This document shows positions 46,693 to 56,200 of a stretch of 64,000 nt of DNA, piece by piece. The position numbers and the translations under genes are program-made. Each line of letters starts with the position of its first letter. The first letter of the stretch is position 1. The notes beneath the pieces are model-generated. The model made no database searches. It worked only from the letters and a program-made list of their open reading frames with translations, and was not told where the DNA came from. This DNA is from an uncultured Roseburia sp. (GTDB lineage Bacteria; Bacillota; Clostridia; Lachnospirales; Lachnospiraceae), in contig UQNW01000016.1 of NCBI GenBank assembly GCA_900542495.1, positions 14,760-78,759 of the forward strand, written 5' to 3'.

Positions 46693-46772
46693 ATAATGCT
46701 CCTTATTAAATTTCTTCTAATTATCATTATTGTTCCCACAAATAGAGCCAAACTAGAGCCATTTGATAAAAC

Positions 46773-46812
46773 AAATGCCGGAAGCCCGCATAAATACAGG
46801 TTTTCGGCATTT
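46773..46812. terminator. Hairpin AAATGCCG/CGGCATTT
   Basis: Arms 46773-46780 and 46805-46812, extended by imperfect pairs. Lies between the 56-aa gene and the Nudix gene. Confidence 0.5.
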
Positions 46813-46878
46813 CTGTCCGTTATTCAAACTCTTTTTCTGGTTTGATTTTTCATGTAAATCTGTTGTTATCGCATTGCA

Positions 46879-46904
46879 AAAACGTATCATTTTGATACGT
46901 TTTT
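46879..46904 (-). terminator. Intrinsic terminator after the small gene
   Basis: AAAACGTATCA/TGATACGTTTT perfect stem with T/A runs both sides. Upstream on the minus strand is the tandem GGGTACAATTTGGGTACA (46935-46953). Confidence 0.7.
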
Positions 46905-46954
46905 GTGTCTTGTTAATATGGTTTCAAAGCTGCTGTACCCAAATTGTACCCACG

Positions 46955-47125
46955 CTATTTTTGTGCGCTATTTTTCAAAATCAAAGGTGTCATTGTTTCC
47001 ATAAGTGCATCTGCAATACGTCTGCTTTTGTCATCAAGAATTTTCTTCTTTTGTTCACGAGCCCACTCTACCGCTTTCAATTGGTCTTCCGGGCGTTCAC
47101 TTAATACTACATGTTCTTCTGTCAT
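46955..47125 (-). CDS. Small helical hypothetical protein
   Basis: 56 codons with a very strong AGGAGGTG ribosome site. Encodes MTEEHVVLSERPEDQLKAVE and a basic-acidic helix ending ADALMETMTPLILKNSAQK. Starts 12 bp after the JAB-domain gene stop, so the two are co-transcribed. No family recognised. Confidence 0.65.
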   Translation of the reverse strand: MTEEHVVLSERPEDQLKAVEWAREQKKKILDDKSRRIADALMETMTPLILKNSAQK

Positions 47126-47137
47126 AATATGCACCTC

Positions 47138-47758
47138 CTATCGATTTTCATAGTTTATACCTACATTATAACAGTTTTTCAAAAAATAGTCCGCTGCATC
47201 TTGCAAATCTTTTATATTTTTTGCTTTATTATTTAAATCCACTGCCTCATTAAGAAGTATAACAGCTTTTTCAAAATCATACTTTCCATTCTTTACCAAA
47301 TATGATACACTACCTAAATTTGTAACAACAACCATCATTTTTACAGATTCATATCTCAATAAAAATTGTATATCTGGTAGCGAAAAAGCTGACAATGACG
47401 GATGATTATGCAATGCAATTACCACGCAATCTCTTGAAGTACGAATCAAATGATATGATGTTGAATCACTCAAAGGATCAACATCATGCTCTGCCCCCAA
47501 AGCAATACCGATATAACGTTCTCCCTTTTCTATCAACCTAGTGCTCTCCAAGCTATAGGTAACTGCCACTTCATTAGAATCATTTTCGTCTTTAGATATT
47601 TGAAGGACCTGCCTCGCCAGCTCTTGAAGATTGTCATATTCTGTTTCGGCTATCTCCTTATACTGAACTCGCGGTACTTTATTAATTGCTTCATCTGTAA
47701 TCATTATCTTATGATCACGTTTTTTCGCCATTTCTAGGTCATTTAAATCATTTCTCAT
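47138..47758 (-). CDS. JAB/MPN-type metalloprotease-like protein
   Basis: About 206 aa. The core ALHNHPSLSAFSLPDIQF resembles the RadC/JAB zinc motif HxH-x7-S-x2-D but has six, not seven, residues between the second His and the Ser. An upstream GIALGAEHD segment could provide the catalytic Glu. Could be an isopeptidase/deubiquitinase-like enzyme or a RadC-type protein. Start at the ATG after AAGGATGG; two earlier ATGs are possible (to 47782). Confidence 0.65.
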   Translation of the reverse strand: MRNDLNDLEMAKKRDHKIMITDEAINKVPRVQYKEIAETEYDNLQELARQVLQISKDENDSNEVAVTYSLESTRLIEKGERYIGIALGAEHDVDPLSDSTSYHLIRTSRDCVVIALHNHPSLSAFSLPDIQFLLRYESVKMMVVVTNLGSVSYLVKNGKYDFEKAVILLNEAVDLNNKAKNIKDLQDAADYFLKNCYNVGINYENR

Positions 47759-47802
47759 TTCCATCCTTCTTTCCAAATTCATCTAAATATCTTTACCGCT
47801 GA

Positions 47803-48699
47803 TTATTCTTCACTTTCCAAACTTTTCAGTGTTTTACCATCTTCAGTCTTCCAACTTGTAAGACCATTCGCACTTTTTCCAACAACAAACATTGCAGCAT
47901 ATGATGGGCTAGTAAACAGAATATTTTCTTTCAAAATATTTTCAACATCAACATTTGCCTTTTTCCTCTGATCCTTAATCGCAACAGGAATTGTGTCATC
48001 GTCCGTTGGAGATATATGGCTCCCCTCAAATACTACAAATCCCTCTGTTGTCTGACTTCCAACTGCTTCTACTGTTCCTACTCCCTTAATTGTTCGCTTC
48101 AAAAACAGTTTTCTATCTTCATTAGATACATCCTCTTTGTCCTCTTTCTTCATTGGCATCGGCTTTGTCAATGGTTCAAAAACTTTATGACCCAACGTTC
48201 CCATAATAACTTTGGCATAATCAATGAATTCCTCCATTTCACATTCCTTTTCTTCAGTTATATTCCCTAGTGTTGGATCATTTCCATTCTTTACCTCATA
48301 ACGATTAGCACTAACAGCAAGATTACAAAAACGATTTTCAAGATAACTTATCTCCGTAGGACCAAAAGAATTATTTGATGTAGTGAACACAATTGCCTCT
48401 GTCCAGTAATCCTTTTCTGGATTACGTTTATGCTCCTGAAGGCGATTCAAAATTCCTTCGCCATTTTTTCTTGCACCCGCTTGACCTATATATACAACAT
48501 TTTTTCCTGTTTCGTCCGACATACCAAATAGAAAATAAACGCCACTTTGTTTTAAGTCATCACGTTCTTTACACTTATCCAGTTCAGTCCTCGGAATCTT
48601 ATATGCAATGCCAGTCCAATTTGCAAGTGTACATTTTATTCTTCCAGTAGCATCACCATCCATAAGAAAAAGATTAATGCTTTTTCCTCGCACTGCCAT
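47803..48699 (-). CDS. GIY-YIG nuclease family protein with DUF4357-like C-terminus
   Basis: 298 aa. GIY-YIG core: SGVYFLFGMSDETGKNVVYI followed by GQAG, then RLQEHKR and a catalytic Glu in SYLENRFCN. C-terminal 100 residues (KGVGTVEAVGSQTTEGFVVFEGSHIS, IPVAIKDQRKKA) resemble DUF4357. Such proteins often accompany restriction systems. Start 48699 after GGGAG. Between the JAB gene and the type III Res gene. Confidence 0.8.
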   Translation of the reverse strand: MAVRGKSINLFLMDGDATGRIKCTLANWTGIAYKIPRTELDKCKERDDLKQSGVYFLFGMSDETGKNVVYIGQAGARKNGEGILNRLQEHKRNPEKDYWTEAIVFTTSNNSFGPTEISYLENRFCNLAVSANRYEVKNGNDPTLGNITEEKECEMEEFIDYAKVIMGTLGHKVFEPLTKPMPMKKEDKEDVSNEDRKLFLKRTIKGVGTVEAVGSQTTEGFVVFEGSHISPTDDDTIPVAIKDQRKKANVDVENILKENILFTSPSYAAMFVVGKSANGLTSWKTEDGKTLKSLESEE

Positions 48700-48821
48700 A
48701 AATATCGTCTCCCTTTTAAACACTACTTTTTAAATTCTTATCTACACCTTTTCCACCAAAGTGCGACACAGCCGACGCTGAAAAATCAATATATACCAAA
48801 CATAAAAAACTGTTTGCTAAT

Positions 48822-51359
48822 TTATGAATATCTATTATTCTCTTCTTTTTCCAATTCATCTTCTAATATTCCATGAAAATTTGAAGAAAAAATTCTTCCA
48901 TCCTTAATGTATTGAAAATAAGCAGTATAATCGGATGGGCATAAGAAATTAAAGTAATATTTTTCTTCTATATCTGATTTTTCTAATTCTGCATTAAGTA
49001 ATTCAAAGTGTCTTTTCCCAGCTTTATACTTAGCACAATTCTCTTCTGAAATATCTCCGTCTGCCTTTGTTTCTACTACTAAAATATTCGTTCCAATTTT
49101 AATGAAAAAATCGGGATTAAAGCCTTTAAATGCAGCTCCCTTATTCTTCTGATAGTCAATTGAATAAAATCCTATATCCCTAGCTTTTATCCATGCATCT
49201 ATCTTTTGCGATACTTCGTCTGATATCAAATAAGATACAAACTTTCTTTCCGGCTCCTGCACTGTAAATACAATATCTACAGGAGTTTTATAATTATACT
49301 TATTCACTTCTTTCACCTGTTTGCCTACAATTTCATCACGTACATTTTCTAACGTCTCTCTCTTAATTTCATCCATATCAGATGCATATGAACTCGAAAA
49401 AAACATAGTAATATATTGTTTAATACGACTATATCTCTCTGTTAATGCTCTCATAGAGTTAGTTTGAATTTCAATAATATCATTTACTCTTTTATTAAAA
49501 ACAGGCGTTGCTGGTTTTCTGCGAAGTAATCCTGAAAATTTGCCATAAATTTTATTAGCATTTTCAATTGTCAATTCGTTTCCTTGAATTCCACATTCTT
49601 GCATAGACTTTTCAATAAAGTTTTTGATTTCAGAAATAGGAGGAAGCTTTTCTTTTTCATATTCCCCACTTTCAAAAATAAGTTTAGCCTCTAACGCTCT
49701 TCCTTTAAAGCTCTCAGATATCTTTCTCACAACCTCATCAACAGTAACCATTTCCTTTTTGACCGTTGTTGTTTTGGATACAATACTTCCCCTGATATTT
49801 TCGTACTCTGTTTCTTGAGCTTCTTCTTCTGCTTGAGAAACTAGTTTCATTCCATTTGTCAAATCGAAAACCTCTTGTGTAATTCTTGATGTCTTCTTCG
49901 TTGTACGTTCCTCTTTAGTATAGTCAATGGAATGAACAACAAAATTATATTTCTTTCTTTCATTAGAATTTGAAATATCACTTGTAAGAGTCAATTCCAT
50001 CTCAAGAATTTCATCAACTAATGACTGAATGTTTTTACTCCAACTCGCATGATTGTATACTCTTACTTTGGGCTGACTATTTAATCCTGCTGGCACCCTT
50101 AATCCTCTCCCCAAGACTTGCGCAATTAATAGTTTTGAATTAAATGCTCTATCCTCCCATGGTACAATTTGAAAAACATTCTTAACATCCCAGCCCTCTG
50201 TTAACATCGATACAGAAAAAATCCATTGAACTTTGCTATCTTTCTCATCAACTTTGCTTAGTAAAGCAAGATTTTTTTTGTGTTTTGATGCAGATGTAAC
50301 AACTATAGCTTTTTTTTCTGCTACCTCTTTCTCAATTTTTTCCTTCTTCATGAGAAATTCTATAAAATCCTCACATAAATTACTCACAGATTTTATATCC
50401 TTACCAACAATAAGCGTTATTGGCTTAATGCTACTATATATTCTGCAAAATTCCTCATGATTATCATATATCTTTTGGAATTTAGCATTTTGGTCTAAAC
50501 CTTCGTCTTTTGCGACATATTCGACCATTTTTACAACTCCATCATCTATTGCTTTCCTCAGGGAATATCTATATATAACATCTGTGAAATAATCATTCTC
50601 AATATACGCCGTCCCCGTCGTACCTATAATGTATTTAAAACAATTTTTCCCTAATAAAAACTGTTTCCATTTCTTAATATCTTTGTCAGATGATACATTG
50701 TAAGCATGATGAATCTCATCATTTAATACCAATGTATCACTACCACCATTTATAAAACTGTCATTAATAGATGAACCTGTATTTTCATACACTGCATGAA
50801 TATTTTCAATACAAATATCTCCCGACTTAATTGTAACATTCGCATCAATTATTCTAGGATTCTTTATAACACACCATGACGGGATATATGCCTTTAAATC
50901 AGCTCTACTTGCTAATAACACAAATTTATTTCTTAATTCTCTTTCAATAGTAACAGATGGGCATAAAAGCAATACCCTCTTTACCAAACCTATTGCAAGC
51001 ATTATTTGTGCTATACCATACAACACATAACTTTTCCCAGTACCTGTTGCCAAATCAATAACTCCAGATAATTTATTAGGTAATTGTATTGAGTTAATTA
51101 AGTCTATTTCCTTCGAATATTTTTGCTGCAATGCATTATTTGTAGCATAGTTTTCCTTTGCCAATTGATTTATGGATTCATATTCACCGGAAGCCATATA
51201 AATAACAGCCGCTTTGATGGCTTCTTTTTGATACTCCCTATTTCCACAAAGACAATCCAAATACTTGTCCCACTCATTAAGATTTAATCTACTTGGATCA
51301 AAATTTGTCTTGACTTTAAGCACAATATTCGACTCTTCAATTTTTAAAACACCTTCCAT
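48822..51359 (-). CDS. Type III restriction enzyme Res subunit
   Basis: 845 aa. Superfamily 2 helicase: Walker A DLATGTGKSYVLYG (about residue 105), DEIHH box, motif VI QVLGRGLRVPAG. C-terminal nuclease FNPDFFIKIG...ILVVETKADGD (PD-ExK). Acts with the Mod subunit, translocates or diffuses along DNA and cuts about 25 bp from inverted sites. Starts 5 bp after the mod stop. Confidence 0.9.
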   Translation of the reverse strand: MEGVLKIEESNIVLKVKTNFDPSRLNLNEWDKYLDCLCGNREYQKEAIKAAVIYMASGEYESINQLAKENYATNNALQQKYSKEIDLINSIQLPNKLSGVIDLATGTGKSYVLYGIAQIMLAIGLVKRVLLLCPSVTIERELRNKFVLLASRADLKAYIPSWCVIKNPRIIDANVTIKSGDICIENIHAVYENTGSSINDSFINGGSDTLVLNDEIHHAYNVSSDKDIKKWKQFLLGKNCFKYIIGTTGTAYIENDYFTDVIYRYSLRKAIDDGVVKMVEYVAKDEGLDQNAKFQKIYDNHEEFCRIYSSIKPITLIVGKDIKSVSNLCEDFIEFLMKKEKIEKEVAEKKAIVVTSASKHKKNLALLSKVDEKDSKVQWIFSVSMLTEGWDVKNVFQIVPWEDRAFNSKLLIAQVLGRGLRVPAGLNSQPKVRVYNHASWSKNIQSLVDEILEMELTLTSDISNSNERKKYNFVVHSIDYTKEERTTKKTSRITQEVFDLTNGMKLVSQAEEEAQETEYENIRGSIVSKTTTVKKEMVTVDEVVRKISESFKGRALEAKLIFESGEYEKEKLPPISEIKNFIEKSMQECGIQGNELTIENANKIYGKFSGLLRRKPATPVFNKRVNDIIEIQTNSMRALTERYSRIKQYITMFFSSSYASDMDEIKRETLENVRDEIVGKQVKEVNKYNYKTPVDIVFTVQEPERKFVSYLISDEVSQKIDAWIKARDIGFYSIDYQKNKGAAFKGFNPDFFIKIGTNILVVETKADGDISEENCAKYKAGKRHFELLNAELEKSDIEEKYYFNFLCPSDYTAYFQYIKDGRIFSSNFHGILEDELEKEENNRYS

Positions 51360-51364
51360 ATTGG

Positions 51365-53473
51365 CTACTCCTCTAAAATTTTTGTTTCCATAAATTCATT
51401 CCCGTATATATCTATATATACAATTTTTACCATATTAGTGTTTGAGTTTATAGGAACTAAAATATGTTTACATTTCTTCAGTTTTTCTCTTACTGTTTCC
51501 TCATCTTTTTTATTATCTTTTTTACTATCCTTCTTATTATCTAATAAATCTTCTGCAAAATAGTATTCAGACATATTAAAAGGCACATTTCCTTCTTTAT
51601 TACAATTATCTATTAAAACCATAGATAAACTTTCAAAATTTTTTAGAATCTCACCATCTTCATCATAGTCATAATCAGATAAAAACTTTGTTATTTTCAA
51701 AAAATATTCTTTTTCCTTTTTTACTATTGTAGATTCAACTTCAGGCTGTCTTATAAAATGAAAACCAATTGCATTTTCCAAATCATTGATTTCCTTCTCA
51801 TTTTGTGGTTGCTTTAACTTTTTAAATGAATTGGAATGAAGTTCTTTTATTACTTGATAAGGAATTTTCAAAAAATAGTATTTAACACCATCTATTTCAT
51901 AATAATCGTTTATAAATGCCACACAGGTTGCTGGGGCTACAATATAAAATCTATCTTGTAATGAACTGCCAATATGTTTATGCAGTTCCTCTACATACTC
52001 TTCATCTATATCAGCACTTCTAAATTTTTCATCCCAATATGGATATATTTTTACATAATACCCTTTTTTCTCACCATCAATGCTAACCCCATGTATATTT
52101 TTCTGTCCAATATCTTCAATATCAAACAAAGACATTACAAACTTTTTATATTCTCCCTCATCCATCGAAAATACTTTAGATAGATCATATAACCCCGCTG
52201 TTAATACTGAAAAAGGGTTAACATCTTTGCCATACAAAGAGTTTGCAGATATATTTTCCAAGGATGTATACGCCTTACTTCTTTTAATTTCTAATAAACG
52301 CTTCTGAATTGTATATATCGAAAGCTTTCCGATATCACACCCAATCCATTTTCTGTTAAGTTTCTCAGCAGCTACCAATGTTGTCCCTGATCCCGCAAAG
52401 CAATCTAATACAATATCTCCTGGATTTGTTACTGATAAAATAATTCTTTCAATTAGTTCTTCCGGTTTTTGAGTTGGATAATTAGCTCTCTCCTTCGACT
52501 GCGAATTAACTGGATCAATATCATCCCATAAACACTGCAACGGAGTACCTTTAAGTTCATCTAAATACTTCTTAATACGAATTCCCCCTGTTTTGGTTAT
52601 ATACAATAACCCCTTTTTATCGTATTCCTTCATTGTGGATTCCGGACATCTCCAAAGACCTTCTACTCCCTTATATGTATATGTATATCCTCCCCCTGAA
52701 AGCCCTTTTGCCGTCAATGGACTGTCCGTCCAATGACGGCCGTCTTTATCTTTACGACGATATCTCTTCAAATGTTTTTCAGAATACTCAGCGTATTGCT
52801 GATGCCAAGTATAATTCTCAGCATTTTTGGCATAAAATAATATATACTCGGTATTTATTCCAAATTTTCCTGCATCATTATGGGCACTCGTTCTTTTCCA
52901 AGTTATCTCATTTATAAAATTAGCTTCACCGAAAACTTCATCCATTACAACTTTGATGTAGTGATTCTTACGATAATCTAAATGAACGAAAATAGAGCCA
53001 TCATCTGCTAAAAGTTCTTTAAGAATAATTAATCTTCTTCTCAAAAATTCTACAAATTCTGCACCTTTAACCTTATCCGCATAAGCCTTTTCTCCCTTCT
53101 TCCCCTTAAACTCTTGCTTTAACGAAAATGGGGGATCTATATATACAAGTTTAACCTTTCCTTTTACTCTATCTGCAATTAAAGGGTCTTGATTAAAGTA
53201 CAAGGATTTAAGAATTTGTAAATTATCTCCAAAAATAAGCAAATTTCTCCATTCGTCATCTGATGCATCACCTATTGTTCTTTCCAATTGAAAAGGGATA
53301 CTATTCACCTCATCAGTATCTGATAAAATATCCTCTTTTCTCATTTTCCCAAAATAGTTTAATTCATACTCTTTATTATTTATTGGAAATAATAGTGTTT
53401 TATACTCCTCTGGAATCGCCTCTCCATTCTCCAAACAAGCAATTATCTGAGCTTTTACACTTTCATCTAGCAT
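51365..53473 (-). CDS. Type III DNA methyltransferase Mod subunit
   Basis: 702 aa. Beta-class order: catalytic motif IV KLVYIDPPFS (about 130) before the AdoMet motif VLDCFAGSGTTLVAAE (about 370). Asp-Pro-Pro-Phe in place of DPPY is normal in this group. The central target-recognition region is AT-coded and variable. The protein carries repeated DSKKDNKKDEE near 665. It methylates adenine in one strand and guides Res. GGAGG site. Confidence 0.92.
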   Translation of the reverse strand: MLDESVKAQIIACLENGEAIPEEYKTLLFPINNKEYELNYFGKMRKEDILSDTDEVNSIPFQLERTIGDASDDEWRNLLIFGDNLQILKSLYFNQDPLIADRVKGKVKLVYIDPPFSLKQEFKGKKGEKAYADKVKGAEFVEFLRRRLIILKELLADDGSIFVHLDYRKNHYIKVVMDEVFGEANFINEITWKRTSAHNDAGKFGINTEYILFYAKNAENYTWHQQYAEYSEKHLKRYRRKDKDGRHWTDSPLTAKGLSGGGYTYTYKGVEGLWRCPESTMKEYDKKGLLYITKTGGIRIKKYLDELKGTPLQCLWDDIDPVNSQSKERANYPTQKPEELIERIILSVTNPGDIVLDCFAGSGTTLVAAEKLNRKWIGCDIGKLSIYTIQKRLLEIKRSKAYTSLENISANSLYGKDVNPFSVLTAGLYDLSKVFSMDEGEYKKFVMSLFDIEDIGQKNIHGVSIDGEKKGYYVKIYPYWDEKFRSADIDEEYVEELHKHIGSSLQDRFYIVAPATCVAFINDYYEIDGVKYYFLKIPYQVIKELHSNSFKKLKQPQNEKEINDLENAIGFHFIRQPEVESTIVKKEKEYFLKITKFLSDYDYDEDGEILKNFESLSMVLIDNCNKEGNVPFNMSEYYFAEDLLDNKKDSKKDNKKDEETVREKLKKCKHILVPINSNTNMVKIVYIDIYGNEFMETKILEE

Positions 53474-53510
53474 CTAGTTTTCCTCCAATTTATAATTAGT
53501 AGTTTTGTAC

Positions 53511-53669
53511 CTAAATATTCAGCATATTATTTATGTATTTTCCCAAATTGTGATATTTAGGCTCTAAATCAATAACACTCTCAAAAAGATAATTATCATA
53601 TTCTATCTGATACAAAACAAGTTTCCTATCTTTGCTTATAATCTCGCACAATTTTTCAAGATAATTATA
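53511..53669 (-). pseudogene. Possible gene fragment upstream of mod
   Basis: 52 codons open on the minus strand with no start: LEKLCEIISKDRKLVLYQIE then YDNYLFESVIDLEPKYHNLG and a stop 38 bp before mod. Composition and aromatic pattern look coding. It may be the 3' end of a mod-associated gene cut when the integrative element arrived. The remaining gap to 53748 holds only a TTGAAAATG/CATTTTCAA hairpin. Confidence 0.35.
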
Positions 53670-53747
53670 CTACGCATTGTTGAAAATGTCATTTTCAAAA
53701 GAGAAATTCCCAGTATAAAAAATAGGACAGATTTCTCTGCCCCTTTG

Positions 53748-54101
53748 CTATAAAGAATATATATACTCTTCTTTTACAATTTCTTCCGCTCTCGTCCGAA
53801 TATTATTCATCCTCTGCACCCAAAGCATTTGATTTTCTTCTTTCAACTGCTCCGTTACTCCCTCACGTTCTGCCATCTGCTCCACCAGCACATCAAGCTG
53901 TGATTCTGCCCGTTCCTGCACCATGAGCAGATGTTCCTTTATCTTTCCACTTAGAACCATCCCCTGATAAATGCCACTCTTATATTCTTTCAGATAATGT
54001 TTCCGCATTAATCCGAACTTTTTCAATTCGCCTTCCGACTCTGGATCAGGAATTATGTTTGGTATCAAATAATCTCCACATTTTTCGTAAGTTAAATTCA
54101 T
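53748..54101 (-). CDS. tnpV: TnpV-family transposon protein
   Basis: 117 aa from MNLTYEKCGDYLIPNI (ATG at 54101, GAGGAATGG site). It matches the small TnpV proteins carried by Tn4451-type and related clostridial elements: FGLMRKHYLKEYKSGIYQGMVLSGKIKEHL. Function unclear. The longer frame would overlap the relaxase gene. Confidence 0.8.
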   Translation of the reverse strand: MNLTYEKCGDYLIPNIIPDPESEGELKKFGLMRKHYLKEYKSGIYQGMVLSGKIKEHLLMVQERAESQLDVLVEQMAEREGVTEQLKEENQMLWVQRMNNIRTRAEEIVKEEYIYSL

Positions 54102-54126
54102 TGTCCATTCCTCATTTTCTTCGAAT

Positions 54127-55407
54127 TTACATTTCCTGCTGCAATTTTTTCTTCTTATCCGGCATTTCCTGTTGTGCTGTCTTTCTCTGCCGATTCTGCT
54201 CCGCTGCATCCGCTTTTTTCTCTTCCAGTTTTTGCTTGAAGGATTTTGGCGCCAACGATTTTACAAACTCTACAAACGCCTCTCCAAGCCCCCTTGCTGC
54301 CACAAACTGTTTCATCTTCTCAATCTGGTCAGTAAGAGTTGCTATTTTCTTCTCCAAAACAGATATTTTCTTTTCATATTTTTCCAACAAATGATTCCTT
54401 GATACTGCCCGGCTGAAAGCATCAATAATCTTATTCCAATCACTTTTCTTTACCTTGACATATTTCTCATCGCCAAACAGATTATTGACCGGAATTGCTG
54501 CACTTTTTATCTTCTTGGTTTCTGCATCTACTTCTTTTGAAATGGTCTTTAAGGTAGTTGCTCTCAGATCATGCTTTTCAAGTAATTCCTGATTGCTTTT
54601 ATCCCTTACCTCCAGTTCATCAATCTGCTTCGCCAACTCCCCGGCTTGTGTAGCAAGTTCCCTGTTATGTATCTCCATTTCCTCTGCCTGTTGTTCCAGC
54701 GCTTCCACTTCTCGCATTGCAGCTTTATACTCTGGCAGGCTAAGATTCTCTCTCTGTATTCCCAGCACCTCTATATCAATGCCTTTCTCCCGGCAAAGCT
54801 CCGTCAAATAGGATCGTTCTCTTTGTTGCCACGCAACTGTTTCATTTTCCTTTTTACTGACCGCCTTTGCAAATTCCATCTGCTGTAGTGCCTTTGTAAG
54901 ACTATTGCGGGTTTCCATGCCTGTTTTATATCCATGTGCCACCGGAATGTAATCAATATGTAAATGCGGTGTCGCTTCATCCAGGTGCATGACGCAATTG
55001 AACAGATACAAATTCGGATTACGTTCTTGAAAGGTTTTTGCATACTGCTCCAGTATTTCAATTGCTACCTTCGCTTGCTCTGTAAGATTTCCATCCGCAT
55101 CCACCACTGGAGTATCTTCCTTTTTTCCTATCTGAACGATATTTTCATAGAATGTCTTTTCCTTATTGCCGGAATTTTCTATCTCCTTCAGATAATTTTC
55201 TTTTCTCCTGTCCTTACGCTTTTGCGTTGCATTATAATCCATAAGCGCCTGCCCAAAACATTTCTCATATGCTTGTTCCAAAGATTCCTGCATATAAATT
55301 CGGTTCCAAGATGTCCTTTCGGGTACCACATTTTTGCTGATAAAATCTCGGTTGTTATGTGTCAGATGCCCTTTCCCTTTGGGGAAAGAAATCGTTTTTG
55401 CTCCCAA
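54127..55407 (-). CDS. MobV-family relaxase (plasmid recombination/Mob_Pre)
   Basis: 426 aa. N-terminal relaxase domain with LFNCVMHLDEATPHLHIDYIP, the HxDE(x)nPHxH metal motif (residues about 140-152). C-terminal half is coiled coil (residues 215-430) with basic Lys/Gln end. Nicks oriT and pilots one strand during mobilization by a helper conjugation system. Its start abuts the hairpin array at 55460-55733. Confidence 0.88.
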   Translation of the reverse strand: MGAKTISFPKGKGHLTHNNRDFISKNVVPERTSWNRIYMQESLEQAYEKCFGQALMDYNATQKRKDRRKENYLKEIENSGNKEKTFYENIVQIGKKEDTPVVDADGNLTEQAKVAIEILEQYAKTFQERNPNLYLFNCVMHLDEATPHLHIDYIPVAHGYKTGMETRNSLTKALQQMEFAKAVSKKENETVAWQQRERSYLTELCREKGIDIEVLGIQRENLSLPEYKAAMREVEALEQQAEEMEIHNRELATQAGELAKQIDELEVRDKSNQELLEKHDLRATTLKTISKEVDAETKKIKSAAIPVNNLFGDEKYVKVKKSDWNKIIDAFSRAVSRNHLLEKYEKKISVLEKKIATLTDQIEKMKQFVAARGLGEAFVEFVKSLAPKSFKQKLEEKKADAAEQNRQRKTAQQEMPDKKKKLQQEM

Positions 55408-55459
55408 TTATCTCACCTTCTTTCTTCTGTTCGTGCTCTAAATGCTGCTGTGTAGGAAC

Positions 55460-55733
55460 CTTCTCGAACATTAGCAGTTCGAGAAGTATCGCCAGCTCTG
55501 CTGGCTCTTTTGTTACTTTTGTCAAAAGTAACGCCTTATTACCTTTGACACTGCGTATCAAAGGTAGGCGCTCTGCGAGGCTGATGCCACTCTGCGAGTG
55601 TCATAGTCTGCCATTGCAAAATCCCCATGGCAGACTGCTCATTCCGGCAAAATACCCCGTCATTCGCTATGAGTGACGGTACCGAATAAAATACTTTCGG
55701 TACCGTATCATAGGCTTCCACCTTGAAAGTGGA
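55460..55733. other. Array of nine consecutive hairpins, probable oriT
   Basis: Stems in order: CTTCTCGAAC (55460-55486), GCCAGC (55491-55505), GTTACTTTT (55512-55532), TACCTTTGA (55540-55566), ATGCCACT with one mismatch (55582-55603), GTCTGCCAT (55606-55635), CCGTCATTC with one mismatch (55657-55679), CGGTACCGAA (55677-55705), TCCAC (55717-55733). Stems differ from each other. Directly upstream of the relaxase gene, where oriT is expected. The short frames that can be read here are products of the structure. Confidence 0.65.
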
Positions 55734-55771
55734 TACCAAGCGCCAAAGTGGGTTCCCATTTTCGGTACCGC

Positions 55772-56200
55772 CTATTCACCCATGCCAAGTGCCATCGACA
55801 TCATGGCATCCGACATATCCGTCTCTGACACTTGCTCCGTTTCTTCCTCGTACTGCTCTCTGTGAGGCATATACTCGCCCGAAACGGTTCTTAGGGCATG
55901 TTCCTCAAGTTCCTTTGTCAACTGCCTTAAAAGTGCTTCCTGCATCTTTGAAATTCGTTCTGCAACGCTTTCCTCAATATGTTCCGTTGTCACTTTCAAC
56001 CCGGCATAAAAAGCCTCCTCTTTTTCTCCTGCATCCCCCATAGGTACCTTACTATCCAAAACTAATACAAAGGCATCCGAAAGTGCCTTTCCATAGGAGC
56101 TGTCCTTTCGGGTCAAACTCTGTAGGTACTCCCATGTCCGGCGCTGGTTCTCATCCTCCATACAAAAGCGAACGTTGCTTGATTTGTATGTTTTCCTCAT
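55772..56200 (-). CDS. ParR-like partition protein / small DNA-binding partner of ParM
   Basis: 142 aa. Basic N-terminus (MRKTYKSSNVRFCMEDENQR) and acidic helical C-terminus, the profile of ParR-type adaptors. The stop codon region of parM overlaps its start by 4 bp (ATGA-type), as in parMR operons. It would bind the repeats upstream of parM and link DNA to the filament. Identity by position and composition. Confidence 0.6.
   Translation of the reverse strand: MRKTYKSSNVRFCMEDENQRRTWEYLQSLTRKDSSYGKALSDAFVLVLDSKVPMGDAGEKEEAFYAGLKVTTEHIEESVAERISKMQEALLRQLTKELEEHALRTVSGEYMPHREQYEEETEQVSETDMSDAMMSMALGMGE

Noticed and set aside
46735..46955. Attachment site or integrase remnant around GAGCCAAACTAGAGCC and the GGGTAC tandem
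   Set aside because: These short repeats recall integrase neighbourhoods, but no matching second site or integrase fragment could be found.
55355..55739. Two small reading frames of 66-68 codons in the hairpin array
   Set aside because: They have no ribosome sites and their content is dictated by the inverted repeats; treated as by-products of the probable oriT.
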